The position numbers were made by a program, and so were the translations under genes. The notes beneath the pieces are model-generated. The model did not search any database, was not told where the DNA came from, and saw only the letters and a program-made list of their open reading frames with translations. Positions 44,136-55,616 of a stretch of DNA of 64,000 nt are shown here, one piece after another (the first letter of the stretch is position 1; each line of letters starts with the position of its first letter). Source of the stretch: Zarea fungicola (lineage: Eukaryota; Ascomycota; Sordariomycetes; Hypocreales; Cordycipitaceae); NCBI GenBank assembly GCA_900169235.1, contig FWCC01000300.1, forward strand, positions 104,318 to 168,317. Reading direction: 5' to 3'.

Positions 44136-44192
44136 GATTCGCGTCGGTTCGGGCGCGGTGTGTGGTGTGTATATGTGTGTACAGTGCTATTA

Positions 44193-44212
44193 AAAGAAAG
44201 AAAGAAAGAAAG
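44193..44212. repeat. AAAG microsatellite
   Basis: Four to five tandem copies of AAAG in the upstream region of the NKP2-family gene. Confidence 0.7.
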
Positions 44213-44250
44213 GGGAGTATCTCTCGGCTTCTTTTGAGAGGAGAGATAAA

Positions 44251-44266
44251 GAGAGAGAGAGAGAGA
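44251..44266. repeat. GA dinucleotide repeat
   Basis: Eight tandem GA units close upstream of the NKP2-family gene. GA/CT tracts are common in fungal promoters. Confidence 0.7.
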
Positions 44267-44942
44267 CGGCTTCTGAGGTTGGCGGAAGTACAGGTGCAAT
44301 TCAGGCGGAGTAGGCTGGTTGTACCTACTTAGTTGAAAGGTCCAAATCTTGGCGCGTTGCACCAAGTGTCACCAGCAACCCGCGTTTATACTGGTAGTGA
44401 CGTCGGGATTCATTTGAAACCCCACTAACAGAGCGTTCCTACATTCCCGTTTTACAAGACGGCGGCAAGCCACTCTCTCCAGAAAATTTATCCAGAATGC
44501 TATTGATAAATAAATCTATAACCCTTGTGCGGGTTCAGTTAGCTTACTTCTATCCTAGACAAACCCGAGCCACTCAGCGATGTTGTGCCCTCTCCACCAA
44601 TGGATCGGAACCAAACTCTTAGCGGGTCAACGACGCATCAAATAGCTCCCAGTTAGCAGTCATCACTCACTAAAAACACAGGACAAATGTAGTTAAATTT
44701 GAATCATCATGCAATGTCTATTACGGTTATACTTCATACTACTCTGCAACGCAGAATCATTTACATGGTCCCTCCCCCTTCTTGTATTCATCATCCAGTA
44801 TGTCAAGGTTAAAACTCCCTGCCTCCATAGCAGTCTAACTCGCAAAATACAACGTTGTGTGTTTAAAAAAAAAATGGGCAGGCACAGCCTGGGCTTCATC
44901 GACTCTCTTACTTTTCTCTCTTTCATCACAGGTCAAAGGCAT

Positions 44943-46843
44943 TTACGCCTTGAATTCCTCAACGTTGCTGCTCTCCCACTTGCCAGGAACAAGAGCGAGA
45001 GGAACAATACCAGAGACGTGCATCTCAGGACCAAAGATCTTAGCATTGAGGCCAAGTTCCTGGGTAGCGGCCTTCATGTTCTTAAGACCCTCCTGATAGT
45101 TGGGACCAGCACGGCGGACCCAGATCTGGACATTGTGCTCCTTGAGCTGCGTGGCAAAGTCACGGATGGCGCGGATGACACCCTTGAAGGTGCTGGCAAC
45201 ATTGGTGAAGTTGGCAATACCACCACCGATGAAGAGAACCTTGCCCTTATCGCTGAGAGGAGCGCGGAGCATGAGATCCAATACAGTGCGGGCGTAGTGG
45301 TATGTCTGAGACTCGGTGGGAGCACCAGAGTACTCACCATAGTTTGCAAGCTCATCGGCAAAGCCAACGGAAGCGATAGCATCAGCGTAGACAACCGAAG
45401 CACCACCACCAGCAACCAGGGTCCAGATACGGCCTGCAGGGTTAAGGACGGTCAGCTTCAGCGAAGCACCAGTCTTGGCATCAAGGTCGGCAATGTAGGC
45501 CTCTTCCTTGGTGAGCTCACGGCCAAAGGGGGCAGGGAACTCCATTGGGGGGCCAGCATCGATGCTAACCTTGTCGGCACCGGCAGCAATGTTGGTCAAG
45601 CCGAGAGCAGCAGGAGAGCGAGCAATAGCCCACTTGACACCACACTCGAAATCGGCAGTCTGGTCGAGCTTGGCAGCAAGATCCAGGAAGTGCACTTCGG
45701 CCGACGTCTTGTCAGCATTGGGGATGACGACGAGAGGGTTGATCTCGAGATATGTGAACTGGCAGTCGACGTAGACGGCATAGAGGCGCATGATGAAGTC
45801 GATGAGGACATTGTGAACGCCCTGGGGAACCTTCTTGAGGAGGGTGGCGGCGAGCTCCTGGTGTGAAGGGAACTCAGCGAGATCAACGGGAATCAGAATC
45901 TTCTCGGCCTTCTCATCCACATCACCAACATCGACACCACCTTCATGGGTGAAGAGAATCCAGTCACCCTAAACCGAAAAACAAAAGTAGTTAGCATAAG
46001 CCACGTTCCTAAGTTAAATAGACTGTTAAAGCCAATGCAGGTACGCGGGTTTGTGGGCTCGGTTCGAGCCGTGGTTCATCGAAACAGGGGTCATTTTGTG
46101 CACTTGGACCCTCTCTATCGTGACATCCGCTCGCCCGTGACGGTTGAACGCACCACACCAAAAAGGGAAGCCCACATAAAACTGCCACCACAATTTGCCG
46201 CGACCATATATAGCAGGAGTCTGCCTCCATATGGACTGAGACGAAACCTTGACCAAATGAGTTGCGGTTTACAGCGCAATGATGGAGAGTTGGCAATGCC
46301 TAGAATGTTGCCATTTCATCCCCATTCCAACAGGTAACGGGCTGAGCAAACCCAACAACTCCTGAAAAATACAAAAGAAAAAAGAGCACGGCAAAAACTT
46401 ACATCACGGACAGAGTTGATGTTGATGTAGTACTCAGTGTCTTGGGCATGAGGAACGAAAGGTTCGACGAGGAACTGTCTCAGGACACCGCTGGTGTGCT
46501 CAACCTGTTGCACCTTGCCAGCACGCTCAGCAACCCAAGCCTTGGCCTCGGACCAGGACTTGTTGAGGCACAAAAGACCGCTCTTGCCACGGCGCTTGAT
46601 GAGCTGATCGGGCTTTGCGACGAACTTGGCGCCATCCTGAAGCAGCCAAGGGTAGGTGACCTCGGCCTGGTTGAGGACATCCTCAACGTTGGCGTCCTCT
46701 GGGAAAGTCAGAGCCGCGAGTCTGGCAGGAGCATTGTGCTTGGTAGGCACAGCAAGGGGGCTAGGCTTGATGGCTGGAGCCCTGGTCAGGTGGTAGTTGA
46801 GGATGGCCTTGCCGTCGGCCTCGAAGATCGACTTGGCGGACAT
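44943..46843 (-). CDS. ACL2: ATP-citrate lyase subunit 2 (ATP-grasp subunit)
   Basis: ACL cleaves cytosolic citrate with CoA and ATP to acetyl-CoA and oxaloacetate. In Pezizomycotina it is split into two gene products; this one corresponds to the N-terminal half of the animal enzyme. Exons are 46403-46843 and 44943-45968, giving 488 aa. The N-terminus is [20 protein letters not shown]. An ATP-grasp-like region with [20 protein letters not shown] and [20 protein letters not shown] follows. After splicing comes [20 protein letters not shown], then the citrate-binding part with [18 protein letters not shown] and [13 protein letters not shown]. The intron (45969-46402) is 434 nt, far longer than most here. 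It is divergent from ACL1. A long antisense frame over this gene is a codon-bias shadow. Confidence 0.97.
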
Positions 46844-46880
46844 TGTGTATGGTGTGTATGGTGTGTGTGGTGTGTGTGGT
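46844..46880. repeat. GT-rich simple repeat in ACL2 leader
   Basis: Imperfect TGTGTGG/TATGGTG repeats directly before the ACL2 start codon, read as CA-rich in the ACL2 transcript direction. Confidence 0.6.
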
Positions 46881-49800
46881 TGGGTGGATTATGAGAGTTA
46901 CGGGGAGGAGCAGCTTCAATTCGAGATTGTCGAAACTGATCTGGGAAAACGGTCAGCAACTGCTAAAAAGGGATGGATTGTGCCTGGATAACGAAGCAGA
47001 GAAGCGGAATAATGGTGACAAGAAGAAATGTGCCCCCAGCGATTCCTGCAACGCGGCTCAAGCTCCCAGGTGTACAGCGATAAAAACTTACGAGCAGCAA
47101 TGGAAGAGCTGGAGTACGAAGAAGAAGAGCTTCAGCAATTGGAATTATTAAGAAGCTGTATGGATATGCACGAAACAAGTCGGCAGAAGGGAGAAGAAGA
47201 TTTGGGATGCGCAAAAAGAGTCAATGGCGAAGTGGTGGGAGGGAAGAGTGATGAGGTTTGGATGATGGCAGAAAAGAGGCGGGCGGACAGCAACACAACA
47301 GACAAAAATTTGGGGGAGGAAGCTTCAACGTGCAGCTGTCCGAGAGGGGCGACCAGGCCCGTCTGGTGTGGTTTTTGGGGGAGCTGTGGTTGCTGGAGGG
47401 GTTACGGCGGACTGCGCTGAAGGGTTAACTGGGCTCACTTGGGGCGGTCAGGCGAGTGCGGGGCTCCGCCAGTGGACTGAACAGACCGGTTTGGTGGGCG
47501 GTGGGTGAGCAACGAGTGAGCACTGAGCAGACAGGGTGGTGAGCAGTGACGCACCGCTGTGATGCAGTTTCATGGAGCCAGGACAGAGAAAGACGTCTGG
47601 CGGGACAAAAAAAAAAAGCTTTGGGGCATGTACCGGTACTTTGGCGAATATCTCCCCAGCGGTTGAGAAGCCAAGTGGATCAGCGCTAGAAGGCCAGGTA
47701 CCAGGTGCTCCCCCATTTTAGTTGCCCGGCACCCTTTCCGACCCAGGGGCCATCAGCACCCTGGTCCCTGGTCGCAGCTGCTGGAGCGCAATCGCGGCGA
47801 GTACTGGAAGCTGGTGTGCAGTGAGACGGGATACGGTCAAGCGAAGAATGGCGATGGTTTGTGTAAGAGCAGCCACATTATGCACGCCACAGAGTTGGAA
47901 AAGTCGATGTGATACTGCATGGAACAAGGCAGAGAATATGTCAACACGATGGCTGTACTGGGCGTCGCTGAAATTTCCGAGCGCGCCGAAATCTGCTGGT
48001 ACTTACTCTATGTACAACCGGCCAGCGAGTTCCCACCACCAAGAAAAGAAATAAAAATTGAACACGCCAATTTCCCTATTTCACACCCCTGTGGCCCTGT
48101 TGGCTGGAGCTAGCTTGCGGCAGACAGATCTTGGAAGAATGGAAAAGAAAGCGAAAACGAATAGGGGGTGGATACGGATGCGACACGGCGTGCTGAGAAG
48201 GCGCTGATGAGTGTTGCTTTCTATCACCGTTCTAGGACCCTGTCGGAGCAATTTTTGGTATTGAAAAATATCATAATTGTCTTGATCCAGTGCTTGGTCT
48301 GATTTTCCATTACATGCCACGAGCTCAACTGGGAGTCAGCTACAAAAAAGTTCTGATCAGCATCATCAGCAACCATTCCGTCGTATAAAGATTGATGACC
48401 GGGCTCGTTAATGCTAAATAGCTCACGGTCACTTTGAGATGACGTGTGGACAAAAATCATCCAATATCCGGCAGGCCTGATGGCACTGCATTAATTGCTT
48501 ATGGCTGGATGTTCGCGATGGATTTGTATTATTGGCATCATTACTGGCTGTCCGAGAATGGTTTGTCGCACTGGAAATAGGCGAAAACGAGCTAAAACGT
48601 TCACTACCGATATAATTAGTGGGTGCTCACAATGCTATCTATGCCTTCACAATTAGCAGGTTTTTCTGGGTCCTTCTGTTTACAGCAGTGCAGACCCAGC
48701 ATGTAAGCCGCGATGCCTTCAAATACTGCTTTATTGGAAACACAAAATCGGCCGAGAGCAGCTACCAAGCATTACGGGCATCAGCAGTTGGCTCTTACAT
48801 GGCAAACAGAATTCCTGTTTGGGCAGCCTGGAGTGACGAAGCTTACGCGCTAGTGAAGCCCAGCCCGTTCAGGCACAGGCGCTGCTGCTTGTAAGTTGTA
48901 ACTGGGAGACACAGTCGACAATGAGGCGGTCGTTGCTCCGTACAAAAAGAAACCCGGCTTACATACACCGGGGGAACATGTTGTGCATCTCAGCTCATCA
49001 GTGGAGGTCAGGCAGCAAGCGCAAAAAAAGGGACTGCGGTCCGGAAAGACAATCGCGGGTGTGTTCTGAATGCCGAATTCATGATTGAAACCCGGTTGCG
49101 AGAAACTGTTCTTGTTCGCATTCACAGACTGCCAACTGCCTACCGATTGATGGATGTGGTCCGTCTCCTGGGAAAGCCAAAGAAACCTTGTTTTTTTTAC
49201 GGCCCCGACAACGGCGGTGGTATTCCCACTCAAAGGAGCAGCTAGCTGCAGGCCGCAGCATCTCGCTACTTGTTTCGGGTACTTCTAATAGAAGAGACAG
49301 GCTAGTGAGCGGGACAAGGGTACTCGGCAGCAAGCCAATCTACAAGTACATGGTGGTGCTGCTCAGGCGATTGGCACACCGTGCGGCAGCAAATTCAACA
49401 GATCCAAAAGAGTTTTTCTTAGTCTCAACTCGAGCCCTGCCAGCGACAGGAGAAGAAGAAAAAAAGCCAATTTGCCCCAACTAATGACACACAGCCGCCA
49501 TAACGACACCGCCTCGTTTCCTGCCAACCAAAGAGATATTGTACGGCCTGAGCAGCTATTTACTTGGCTGGTCATTTTTGTCTCAGGAGCTTACCAAAGC
49601 CATCTCTACGAAAACTGCATCTGCATCTAGCAATTCAATCGCGGACACAGTCAGCCAAGTAAGTCTAAGCCAAATTGCTAAATTTCATCCCCCCCCCTCC
49701 CTTCTCAATTCCCCTCGTTTCCATCAGCAGGTTATGGCTCTCGTCAGATAGAGCCCATCTGCAGTGAGGTTCCTAAACTTACAGTGGCTGGCCAGCGCTG

Positions 49801-50275
49801 TACTGTTTCCGTCGAGCCCCACCCCACCGAGCCCAAAGTCAATTGCCCCATCATCTTTTGCTGTTTCGGCCCCCGCTGTAGCTTCACAGCTATGCAGCCA
49901 ACTGTCACCGATACGTACTGAGTCCCGTACCAGTACCTGCACGTCAGGCTTCTCACTGCTTTTTTCTGGCCATGGCCCACTGGGGCGGGCAGGGATGCGC
50001 TAGAAGCACCTGGCGGAATTTGCTCCACTAAAATTTTGGTGGGCCGCCGCCCGCTGAAGCTTGTACATAGGACCGCCGCTGCTTCTTGGTGGGCTGTCGC
50101 AAAGGGTTGCACTGTGGATGGTGGTGGTGTACTTTGCAGCAGTTGCTGCTTTGGTGTGTTGCGACTTGGTGGGCTGCTCTACCCGGCAAACACTCCCCAG
50201 CAAAGGCCTGGTCAGACCTGTTGAACCAGCACCCAGAAGCTCGTCCTCGCTATTCTCCGCCAGCTTCTTTCATCT

Positions 50276-50340
50276 CCTAAACTCTCTCTCTCACTCTTCT
50301 TCTTTTTTTCCTTCTCCATCTCTCTCTCTCTGCATCCTCG
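50276..50340 (+). repeat. CT-rich tract in ACL1 5' region
   Basis: Long pyrimidine run with repeated TCTC units about 220-290 bp before the ACL1 start. CT tracts near start sites are typical of strongly expressed fungal genes. Confidence 0.55.
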
Positions 50341-50562
50341 CCACCGGCAAGCTTCATCTTGTGTGCTGCCTCATCTTCCTCTACCTATTCTCTCCATTGG
50401 CAGCTGCTAATCTCCGCCCCCCCAAAAAAGTTTACTTGTCAGAGTCGGCCTCGCCCGTTTTTGCTCGAGTCGAACCCCTCAACAGCTTCAATTCATCCGA
50501 ATTTTGGCCTTGACGGCTTAATAACCAATTCCAAAAAATCACACACAGCCTTAACTTTCACA

Positions 50563-52615
50563 ATGGCTCAGGGCACCACTTCCGGCAACGGCGCCAGCCT
50601 CTCTGCCAACGACAATATTCAGCGTTTCGCTGCTCCCAGTCGGCCTCTCAGCCCCTACCCTGACCACGCTCTCTTCCACGACAAGACTCGATGCTTCGTT
50701 TACGGTCTCCAGCCCCGAGCTGTCCAGGGCATGCTCGACTTTGACTTCATCTGCAAGCGCAAGACCCCTTCCGTTGCGGGCATCATCTACACTTTCGGTG
50801 GTCAGTTCGTCAGCAAGATGTACTGGGGCACTAGCGAGACTCTGCTGCCCGTTTACCAGCAGACTGAAGCTGCCATGGCCAAGCACCCCGACGTCGATGT
50901 CGTGGTCAACTTTGCCTCTTCCCGTAGTGTCTACAGCTCCACCATGGAGCTGATGCAGTACCCTCAGATCAAGACCATCGCCATTATTGCCGAGGGTGTT
51001 CCTGAGCGAGTAAGTTCTCTAAGCTCTAATCCCGTCCTTTGGGCATTTAATTCTATGCAAGCAGCTAACAATCTGCCTTTTCTAGCGCGCCCGTGAGATT
51101 GCTCACGCTGCCCAGAAGAAGGGCGTCACCATTATTGGCCCCGCCACTGTCGGTGGTATTAAACCCGGCAGCTTCAAGATCGGTAACACAGGTGGCATGA
51201 TGGACAATATTGTTGCCTCCAAGCTCTACCGCAAGGGTTCTGTCGGTTACGTCTCCAAGTCTGGCGGCATGTCCAACGAGCTCAACAACATCATTGCTCA
51301 AAACACAGATGGCGTCTACGAGGGTATCGCCATTGGTGGTGACCGTTATCCTGGCACCACCTTCATCGACCACTTGCTGCGTTACCAGGCTGACCCCGCC
51401 TGCAAGATTCTCGTCCTGCTTGGTGAGGTTGGTGGTGTTGAAGAATACAAGGTCATTGATGCCGTCAAGAAGGGCATCATCACAAAGCCCATTGTTGCTT
51501 GGGCCATTGGTACCTGCGCCAGCATGTTCAAGACTGAGGTCCAGTTCGGTCATGCCGGTGCTCTTGCCAACTCCCAGCTTGAGACTGCCGCCACCAAGAA
51601 CCAGTCTATGCGCGACGCTGGTTTCTACGTCCCCAAGACCTTCGAGGAGATGCCTCAGCTCCTCGGCGAGCTCTACCAGAAGCTCGTCAAGCAGGGTGTT
51701 ATTGTGCCCCAGCCTGAGCCTGTCGTCCCAAAGATCCCCATTGACTACTCTTGGGCCCAGGAGCTTGGTCTCATCCGCAAGCCCGCCGCCTTCATCTCGA
51801 CCATCTCCGACGACCGAGGCCAGGAGCTACTCTATGCTGGCATGCCCATCTCTGACGTCTTCAGAGAGGACATTGGTATCGGTGGTGTCATGTCTCTGCT
51901 CTGGTTCCGCCGCAGACTCCCTGACTACGCTTCCAAGTTCCTTGAGATGGTTCTCATGCTTACCGCCGATCACGGCCCTGCCGTCTCTGGTGCCATGAAC
52001 ACCATCATTACCACCCGTGCCGGCAAGGACTTGATCAGCGCTCTCGTCTCAGGTCTCCTTACCATTGGCTCTCGCTTCGGTGGTGCCCTCGACGGTGCTG
52101 CTGAGGAGTTCACCAAGGCTTTCGACAAGAATCTGAGCCCTCGCGAATTCGTCGATAACATGCGCAAGGCCAACAAGCTCATCCCCGGTATCGGTCACCG
52201 TGTCAAGTCTCGCAACAACCCCGATCTGCGTGTCGAGCTCGTCAAGGAGTATGTCCTTGCCAAGTTCCCTAGCCACAAGCTCCTCGACTACGCCCTGGCC
52301 GTCGAGACGGTTACCACATCGAAGAAGGATAACCTGATTCTCAACGTTGATGGCTGCATTGCCGTCTGCTTTGTCGATCTCCTCCGCAACTGCGGCGCCT
52401 TTTCTCCCGAGGAGGCTGAGGATTACCTCGGCATGGGTGTCCTTAACGGTCTCTTCGTCCTCGGTCGCAGCATTGGTCTTATTGCTCACTACCTTGACCA
52501 GAAGAGACTGCGCACTGGCCTGTACCGCCACCCTTGGGATGACATCACTTACCTCCTCCCCAACCTCAGCCAAGGCCGGCCCGGTGCTGAAGGCAGAGTC
52601 GAGGTGCAGATGTAA
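50563..52615 (+). CDS. ACL1: ATP-citrate lyase subunit 1 (catalytic histidine / citrate-synthase-like subunit)
   Basis: This is the partner of ACL2 and corresponds to the C-terminal half of animal ACLY. Exons are 50563-51009 and 51086-52615, giving 658 aa. The intron has a GTAAGT donor and a TTCTAG acceptor and falls between codons. The CoA-ligase region contains [20 protein letters not shown] and [16 protein letters not shown]. The phospho-histidine motif is [20 protein letters not shown] (about H305). The citrate-synthase-like C-terminal domain carries [36 protein letters not shown] and [14 protein letters not shown]. Codon use is highly biased, as expected for abundant metabolic enzymes. 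It works in cytosolic acetyl-CoA supply for lipid and sterol synthesis. Confidence 0.98.
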
Positions 52616-53675
52616 GGAAATGAGGATGAAATTTCACGAGCGTCACATTGCTTTTTGTTTCGAGTTACCATTGATGATTGGAAGTGATGAGATTAAGGAG
52701 GGACCCGGTAGACTACTGTACAGGATTTACGCTAGTGGCGGTGGCCTTGGCAAGTTGCAATGTTGCCGCCATAGTTTTCCGTTGAATCGCAATAGACTTG
52801 TAATTAATTCAAACTTTTCAAACATTATCATGAACACGTTCTGTGAAGCATTAAGCGGGAGGTCATTGGACTAGAGAAAGTTATGGATGTCAAACCAGTA
52901 ACAGGATGATATGATATCTGCAATTAGCCACACTTTATCTTCCATTCGCTTGTTTTTCATCTTGAGTGTTAACCCATCATAGTACTAGTTAGTATAGAGC
53001 TCAATAGCGCATAAACCAACAGTTGAAACACAAAATCCGCACCCACAACATACACAATACCCATTGCAAGACCGATGAAGCAATAAAACGCACATTATAC
53101 CCATCTTAATTTTACGCATATTTTTAATTCACCCCATACTGCCTCAGACTGTTAATTAACCAATGTACAGGCTGGAAAAAAGTTGCCAGCCTGTCCCGGG
53201 TAGGCAAATCGGCAGGGGACCACGTGACCTGCCTGGAATGCTCTCCAAAGCTTCGCTCAATCCCCCATTTTGACAAGTGATTTTTAAGAAGAGAGCTTGT
53301 CAAAAGGCTCACGTACGAACGAAGCAAGCGAAGTGATTCTACCAGTCTAAAAGGGCACTTCTGCCAGCATAAAAAGGAACAGAGAACGAATCAATTGACA
53401 TTGTCGACATATACATCCACCCCAAAAGAGGCGGCTCAGCAAAACAACACCTTTGCTGCTGACTGAAATTTTACCATCCACGAGGACGACGACACACCCT
53501 CTCTCATCCACCGGGAAAAAATCCACGAAAATTGGCCTTTTTTTTTCTGCTACAAAATCTACAACGCGAAATACCTCGTCTTGCCCCTCCTTTCCCAAGA
53601 GAAAAAGAAGAAAGCTACAACAAAACAACACAAAGCCGACACCTCACCGGGAGAGGGCACACCAAAAAAAAAGTC
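52616..53675. other. Intergenic, MRPL33 promoter
   Basis: About 1 kb. AT-rich at 52790-53150. A CACGTGAC motif is at 53221, about 450 bp upstream of the next gene. No coding signal. Confidence 0.45.
53221..53226. promoter_or_regulatory. CACGTG E-box-like palindrome
   Basis: CACGTG followed by AC, in the upstream region of the mitochondrial ribosomal protein gene. It matches the word seen upstream of the PPR-like gene at 23798. Confidence 0.3.
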
Positions 53676-53957
53676 ATGTCCTACTTTCGCATCACTCTTC
53701 ACAGAAGTGCCATCGGCCTCCCCGAGCGCACGCGCGGCGTCCTGGCGGCACTGGGCCTGCGGCGACGTATGCAGACCGTCTTTCACCCGGTCGAGCCGCA
53801 GTTTGCGGGTATGATTATGAAGGTCAAGGAGCTAGTGCGCGTGGCCGAGGTGGACAAGCCGCTGAGCAAGAAGGAGGTCAAGGCGGCGCGGACTCCAGAT
53901 TCCGGGTTTTACATTGAGAGCAGGGTCGGGGCGCCGGCGCAGCGAACGCAACAATGA
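53676..53957 (+). CDS. MRPL33: Mitochondrial large ribosomal subunit protein uL30m
   Basis: A 93-aa single-exon protein of the L30/L7 family. It contains [40 protein letters not shown] and [20 protein letters not shown], which is the compact L30 fold followed by a fungal extension. The size agrees with mitochondrial uL30 (yeast Mrpl33, 86 aa). I chose the ATG at 53676 because the L30 domain begins right after it ([11 protein letters not shown]); an upstream in-frame extension is basic low-complexity sequence that looks like leader. It acts in the mitochondrial large ribosomal subunit. It is convergent with EAF3. Confidence 0.93.
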   Translation: MSYFRITLHRSAIGLPERTRGVLAALGLRRRMQTVFHPVEPQFAGMIMKVKELVRVAEVDKPLSKKEVKAARTPDSGFYIESRVGAPAQRTQQ

Positions 53958-54425
53958 TGGGATGTGAAAATGATGGGAGAGGCGGGGAGAGGTCGAGGAA
54001 AATCTGTATCATACAACTTCTGTTTTTTTACGACCTTGTACAAGTACTACCGGCATATCAGAAACAGGCCCTCTATGGCTTGTGCCATTTTTTAGCATAT
54101 CATTTTATATATTTGTACTCAAATCACAGCATTGCACAAACCGATATTTAGCACTTCTCTTGGTCCCTGTAAAGCAATCATTATTTTATTAGTCTCAATG
54201 GTAGAATAAGTTGTACAGAAATAGAAACTCCCCCCGGCCGCGAAAAAAAGACCGAATGACTGAAAGAAAATAAACCAAAACATAAACACGCGACACTGAA
54301 AGCTGCAAATGAGAAACCCGTCTCAGTACCTGACAACATAACAAAGGCATGGAAATTCTACTCTAAAGAGTAATAAGTGAATGCGTTTACATTTGTAGAG
54401 GAAGAAAACCATAAAAAAAACACAA
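53958..54425. other. Convergent intergenic spacer
   Basis: 470 bp with AT-rich 3' flanks of MRPL33 and EAF3. No gene. Confidence 0.45.
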
Positions 54426-55616
54426 TCAGAAGCTACGGGCCTTGTCAATGTATTCTTGAGAAGGCGACTCATATTCACTGACGAAATAGTTTTCGCAGTG
54501 GCGGCCGAGCCAGGCCGTAAATTTGCTGATTTCCTCGCGTAGACGTGATACGGACTGCTGATCCATGTTTGTCTGTGCCAGGAGTTCAGGTAGGGAGACT
54601 GGCGTATGTGTTAGAGGCAGAGAGAGAGAGAGGGGGAGAGAGGCTTGTGTGCGTGCGTGTCAAGGATGTAATCAAACGTACCGATGAGACGGGCGAGGTG
54701 CTCGGCGCCGTAGACGTCGCAGACATTCTTGTATTCTGCATTTTCTTGGGGATTATCCCACAGTTTGCGGATATCCATATACTGATGACGCTCAAAGCTG
54801 CGACATTGAAAAGAAAAGTCAGTAAGAAGGGCAGACCAGGCTCATGGGCAGAAAACAGCCCCGAAAAACGTACCGATAGAGAAGTATCCTGCCGAGGGAC
54901 TTTTCAAAGTATTCACGGAAGCCGGCAACGACCTCTTGCAGGATATCCATGCTTGCTGACCCTTCCTCGCGATGCGGCTGCTCAAAGGCCAGGTAATCCT
55001 CAAAGATCTTTGTGACGGGCTTGGCGTGCGGCAAGGGCACGAGCTGGTTGTTCTTGGTGATGTTTTCCCAGTCGTCCACGAGCATGGCCTGGATGTGGTC
55101 AGGCACGGGAATGTTAATCATGGGCTTGCTGTGGAAGGCCTCCTCCGTCTCGAGCTCCCAGTCCTTGCCGCGGCGCCCGCCACCTCCTCCGCCGCCAGCT
55201 CCGCGTGAGCCTCCAAGGCCACCGACGCCGGATCCTCGCTCCTCGCTGCCGCGACCGGAATCCGGGCCGCCGCGGAGGCCACCTTTCTTCGTGGGCTTGC
55301 CACCAGCGCCGCCGGAACCACCACCAGGACCGCTGCCGTTGTTGCTGTTCTTGGACATGCTCTGCTTGAGCTGGGCGTGAAGCTGGGCGGCGAGCTCCTT
55401 GTGCTCGTCGTCAAAGGGGCGGATGCGGTCGACGAGGACCCAGTCATCCCAAGTGTTCTTCCAGCCCTTGTAATGGACCTTGTAGCGCCAACCGTCAGCG
55501 GGCTTCTCGGCGGGCTGGACATCGGTGATTTTGGCCTCGTAGAGCATGTCCAGGTGGAAGCAGAGGACCTTTTCATCCTTGCTGAACTGGGATGGGGCCT
55601 GACGGGCAGGAGCCAT
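54426..55616 (-). CDS. EAF3: Chromodomain/MRG-domain protein EAF3 (MRG15)
   Basis: Eaf3 is a subunit of the NuA4 histone acetyltransferase and the Rpd3S deacetylase and recognises methylated H3K36. Exons are 54874-55616, 54682-54797 and 54426-54598, giving 343 aa. Introns are 76 and 83 nt with GTACGT donors; the second contains AG and GT simple repeats. The N-terminal chromo-barrel domain has DEKVLCFHLDMLYEAKITDV and WRYKVHYKGWKNTWDDWVLV. A Gly-rich linker follows (about residues 90-150), then the MRG domain with INIPVPDHIQAMLVDDWENI and FREYFEKSLGRILLYR joined to FERHQYMDIRKLWDN, ending WLGRHCENYFVSEYESPSQE. Frame is kept at both junctions. Confidence 0.96.
54619..54660. repeat. AG and GT simple repeats in EAF3 intron 2
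   Basis: An AG-rich run followed by a GTGCGTGCGTGT-type run lies inside the second EAF3 intron, read as a CT-rich pyrimidine tract towards the acceptor on the coding strand. Confidence 0.6.

Larger units (their letters stand above)
44136..44942. other. Intergenic with simple repeats
   Basis: 800 bp. It includes the NKP2 promoter with AAAG and GA microsatellites near 44193-44266, then the 3' flank of ACL2. No gene seen. Confidence 0.45.
46844..50562. promoter_or_regulatory. Divergent ACL2-ACL1 intergenic region
   Basis: A 3.7-kb gap separates the two start codons. I find no convincing gene inside. It must hold both promoters and long 5' leaders. The ACL2 side has a GT-rich simple repeat; the ACL1 side is pyrimidine-rich (50276-50340). 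Shared regulation of the two subunits, which form one enzyme, is a reasonable inference from the arrangement. Confidence 0.6.

Noticed and set aside
44709..45866. 385-codon plus-strand open frame over ACL2
   Set aside because: Same cause as above: shadow of the codon-biased ACL2 exon. Its N-terminal part reads through AT-rich 3' flank and no domain is present.
46057..46073. GGCTCGGTTCGAGCC resembling a tRNA T-arm (B box)
   Set aside because: The surrounding bases do not form an acceptor stem, D-arm or anticodon arm at tRNA spacing; the match is a simple palindrome.
51210..51998. 262-codon frame overlapping ACL1 in another plus frame
   Set aside because: Ser/Pro/Leu-rich composition typical of an off-frame reading of a biased gene; ACL1 explains the region fully.
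53676..53957. Start of uL30m further upstream at 53532
   Set aside because: The upstream in-frame peptide is low complexity, and the L30 domain begins directly at 53676.
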